Source: Acidobacteriota bacterium
GTDB lineage: Bacteria; Acidobacteriota; Blastocatellia; Pyrinomonadales; Pyrinomonadaceae
Assembly (NCBI GenBank): GCA_019242475.1
Contig: JAFAVK010000010.1
Location: 41,848 to 105,847, forward strand
Length of the DNA stretch: 64,000 nucleotides
Direction of reading: 5' to 3'
In this document: positions 62,804-64,000 of the stretch, piece after piece
Position numbering within the stretch: the stretch's first letter is position 1
Layout of the letters: each line of letters starts with the position of its first letter
Notes under the pieces: generated by a model
What the model saw: the letters and a program-made list of their open reading frames with translations, nothing else
Told to the model about the DNA's origin: nothing
Database searches by the model: none
Position numbers and translations under genes: made by a program

Positions 62804-62902
62804 CTCTCGACCTTCCTTCCGCGGGATGAGGTAAAGCCTCGGCCTACCTTACGACTATCCCACGGGCGAAGTTCGCGCGCAACCGCGACGGCTCCGCGCG
62901 AA

Positions 62903-63385
62903 TTAAACGCGCGGCAGCCTCACGTCGGAGAAGAGTCGCAGCGTCGCGTGGGCGCGCCCCTGGTGGTGCGCGGCGCGCGCGAGCGTCTCGACGGCGAGCG
63001 AGAAGAGCGTCCGCATCTCGCCCGAAGGCACGGCGATCTCTTTCGTGATCTCCTCGTCGGAGCGCAGGAACTCGAAGGCGCGGCGGCGCGTGGCCTCCGC
63101 CTCTTCGAGGTAGCGCGCCACGTCTTCGGGCGTCGGGAGCGCCTCGGGCAGAGTCCACTCGAAGGGGTCGTCCCAGAGGTTGACGGTGATGCCGCCGAAG
63201 GTCTGCTCGACGGCGGCGGCCGAGCGCAGGAGGTGCTCGCCGCAGGAGTAGACGGGGAAGGTGCGCGCGCCCGGCCCGCGCTCCGGCTGCCAGTAGAGGC
63301 GCCCGGCCGGCACGGCCCGCACGAGCGCCAGGGAGCGCCCGTGCAGGCGTGCGAACTGTTCGTCGAGGCCGCGGACTATCTGCAT
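62903..63385 (-). CDS. DinB-like four-helix protein
   Basis: 160 residues with the helical pattern and length of DinB/YfiT-like proteins. Possible metal-binding His are in CGEHLLRSAAAVEQTF (near 49) and AAHHQGRAH (near 140-146), matching the spaced His triad of the family. Biochemical role is unknown; some members are thiol-dependent transferases. Confidence 0.65.
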   Translation of the reverse strand: MQIVRGLDEQFARLHGRSLALVRAVPAGRLYWQPERGPGARTFPVYSCGEHLLRSAAAVEQTFGGITVNLWDDPFEWTLPEALPTPEDVARYLEEAEATRRRAFEFLRSDEEITKEIAVPSGEMRTLFSLAVETLARAAHHQGRAHATLRLFSDVRLPRV

Positions 63386-63419
63386 GACGTGTGTGGCGCG
63401 GCCATTCGGGCGCGGCCCC

Positions 63420-63773
63420 TCAGCGCCTGTCTTTCGCCTTGCGCCCCGACTCCCGCAGCGCCGCCGCGAGGTTCCGGCCGCGGTAGACGAAGCCCGTGAT
63501 GATGCGGCCCTTCGCCTCGACGTGCGAGCCGCGCGCGGGCACGGCGCGCTCGGCGACGACCCAGATGCGCCCCGTGCCGTCGTCCAGCTCGTAGGCGCCC
63601 TCGCCGAGCACGCCGTAGCTGTCGGTCACAGTCCCCTCGATGGTGACCTTCTTGTCGTAGTAGCGGCTGGGGTCGCCGTTGATCTTGTTGATGGTCGTCT
63701 TGGCGAGGGCCGCCGGGGCCGCCGCGCAGGCGATGACGAAGGCAAAGATTAAAAGGCTGTGACGTCTCAGCAT
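63420..63773 (-). CDS. Small secreted OB-fold-like protein
   Basis: 117 residues. A signal peptide (about 1-25, ending ALA) is followed by a compact beta domain of the kind TINKINGDPSRYYDKKVTIEG to VEAKGRIITGF, resembling a short OB-fold (as in YdeI/BOF-like proteins). The ATG at 63773 follows AAGGAG; a TTG upstream at 63788 is not needed. DinB-like gene follows after 34 bases. Confidence 0.65.
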   Translation of the reverse strand: MLRRHSLLIFAFVIACAAAPAALAKTTINKINGDPSRYYDKKVTIEGTVTDSYGVLGEGAYELDDGTGRIWVVAERAVPARGSHVEAKGRIITGFVYRGRNLAAALRESGRKAKDRR

Positions 63774-64000
63774 GTGCGTCTCCTTCAACTTTTTTCCGCG
63801 GTTGTCGGGAGAGCGTAACGGATGATACCACGGCCGAATGTCCGGCCCGAAAAGCAGTGACGCCGCCGCGGGCCGTTGTGTTAACTTATCGCGGCACGCG
63901 CTTCGCCCTTTTCTGAACGCTCCGCCCCGGCCCGTAATCTCGGAGAGAGTTTTGACCCGACCTTTGATTGCCCCCGCCGAGCCGGCGGTTGCTCTCTTTA

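Overview
The window is a GC-rich, gene-dense bacterial chromosome segment, most likely from the Acidobacteriota (Blastocatellia/Pyrinomonadales-like). I infer this from gene content: a VWFA-related secreted protein of acidobacterial type, a secreted DUF11/TPR protein, LptB-RpoN-HPF linked to an HprK-type regulatory PTS, and frequent GTG/TTG starts. No rRNA or tRNA is visible, so the taxonomy is an inference. One structural RNA, RNase P RNA, lies on the minus strand at about 9.1-9.6 kb.

Layout. 0-7.4 kb (+): pyrD, pyrF, an alpha/beta hydrolase, a tandem DUF3108 protein and a ferrous iron cassette (feoA, feoB, small Cys-rich partner). 7.4-15 kb (-): PP0621-like protein, TPR protein, ribbon-helix-helix protein, rnpB, CPBP-family membrane protein, a large secreted DUF11-type protein and a polysaccharide export protein. 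15-25.5 kb (-): lptC/A-like, lptB, rpoN, hpf, hprK, rapZ, EIIA, HPr and EI, a cell-envelope plus regulatory-PTS cluster without a sugar permease. 25.5-37 kb (-): recJ, PilZ, uppP, SDR, ACT protein, RNase J, rsmA, ribD, ftsY and an HD-GYP sensor. 37-42.3 kb (+): ECF sigma/anti-sigma/Spy-like operon and an mlaE-mlaF-mlaD lipid transport operon. 42.3-52.5 kb is an accessory-looking region with visibly lower GC: an FHA-GAF-sigma54 activator, two secreted proteins of unknown function, a secreted subtilase, a Ser/Thr kinase with TPRs, and an IS110 remnant. 52.5-64 kb: a secreted CX5R phosphatase-like protein, DUF4956, VWA protein, a lipoprotein with kinase-like motifs, ppk1, a broken M28 peptidase, a MidA-type methyltransferase, two zinc-ribbon paralogues, a DinB-like protein and a small OB-fold-like secreted protein.

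Two signals stand out beyond gene content. (1) The promoter region of the secreted-protein gene at 44888 holds a near-consensus -24/-12 sigma54 promoter and two perfect TATCA-N4-TGATA palindromes. It is divergent from the FHA-sigma54 activator and about 4 kb from a Ser/Thr kinase, which suggests a phosphorylation-gated sigma54 circuit controlling an envelope/secretion function. (2) About ten intergenic spaces hold long inverted repeats whose arms are short tandem arrays, mostly of 7-mers. The word differs between loci, but the architecture is the same. Arms often overlap stop codons and supply the last residues of the upstream protein (feoA, recJ, the Spy-like gene). Several also lie inside operons (feoA/feoB, mlaF/mlaD).
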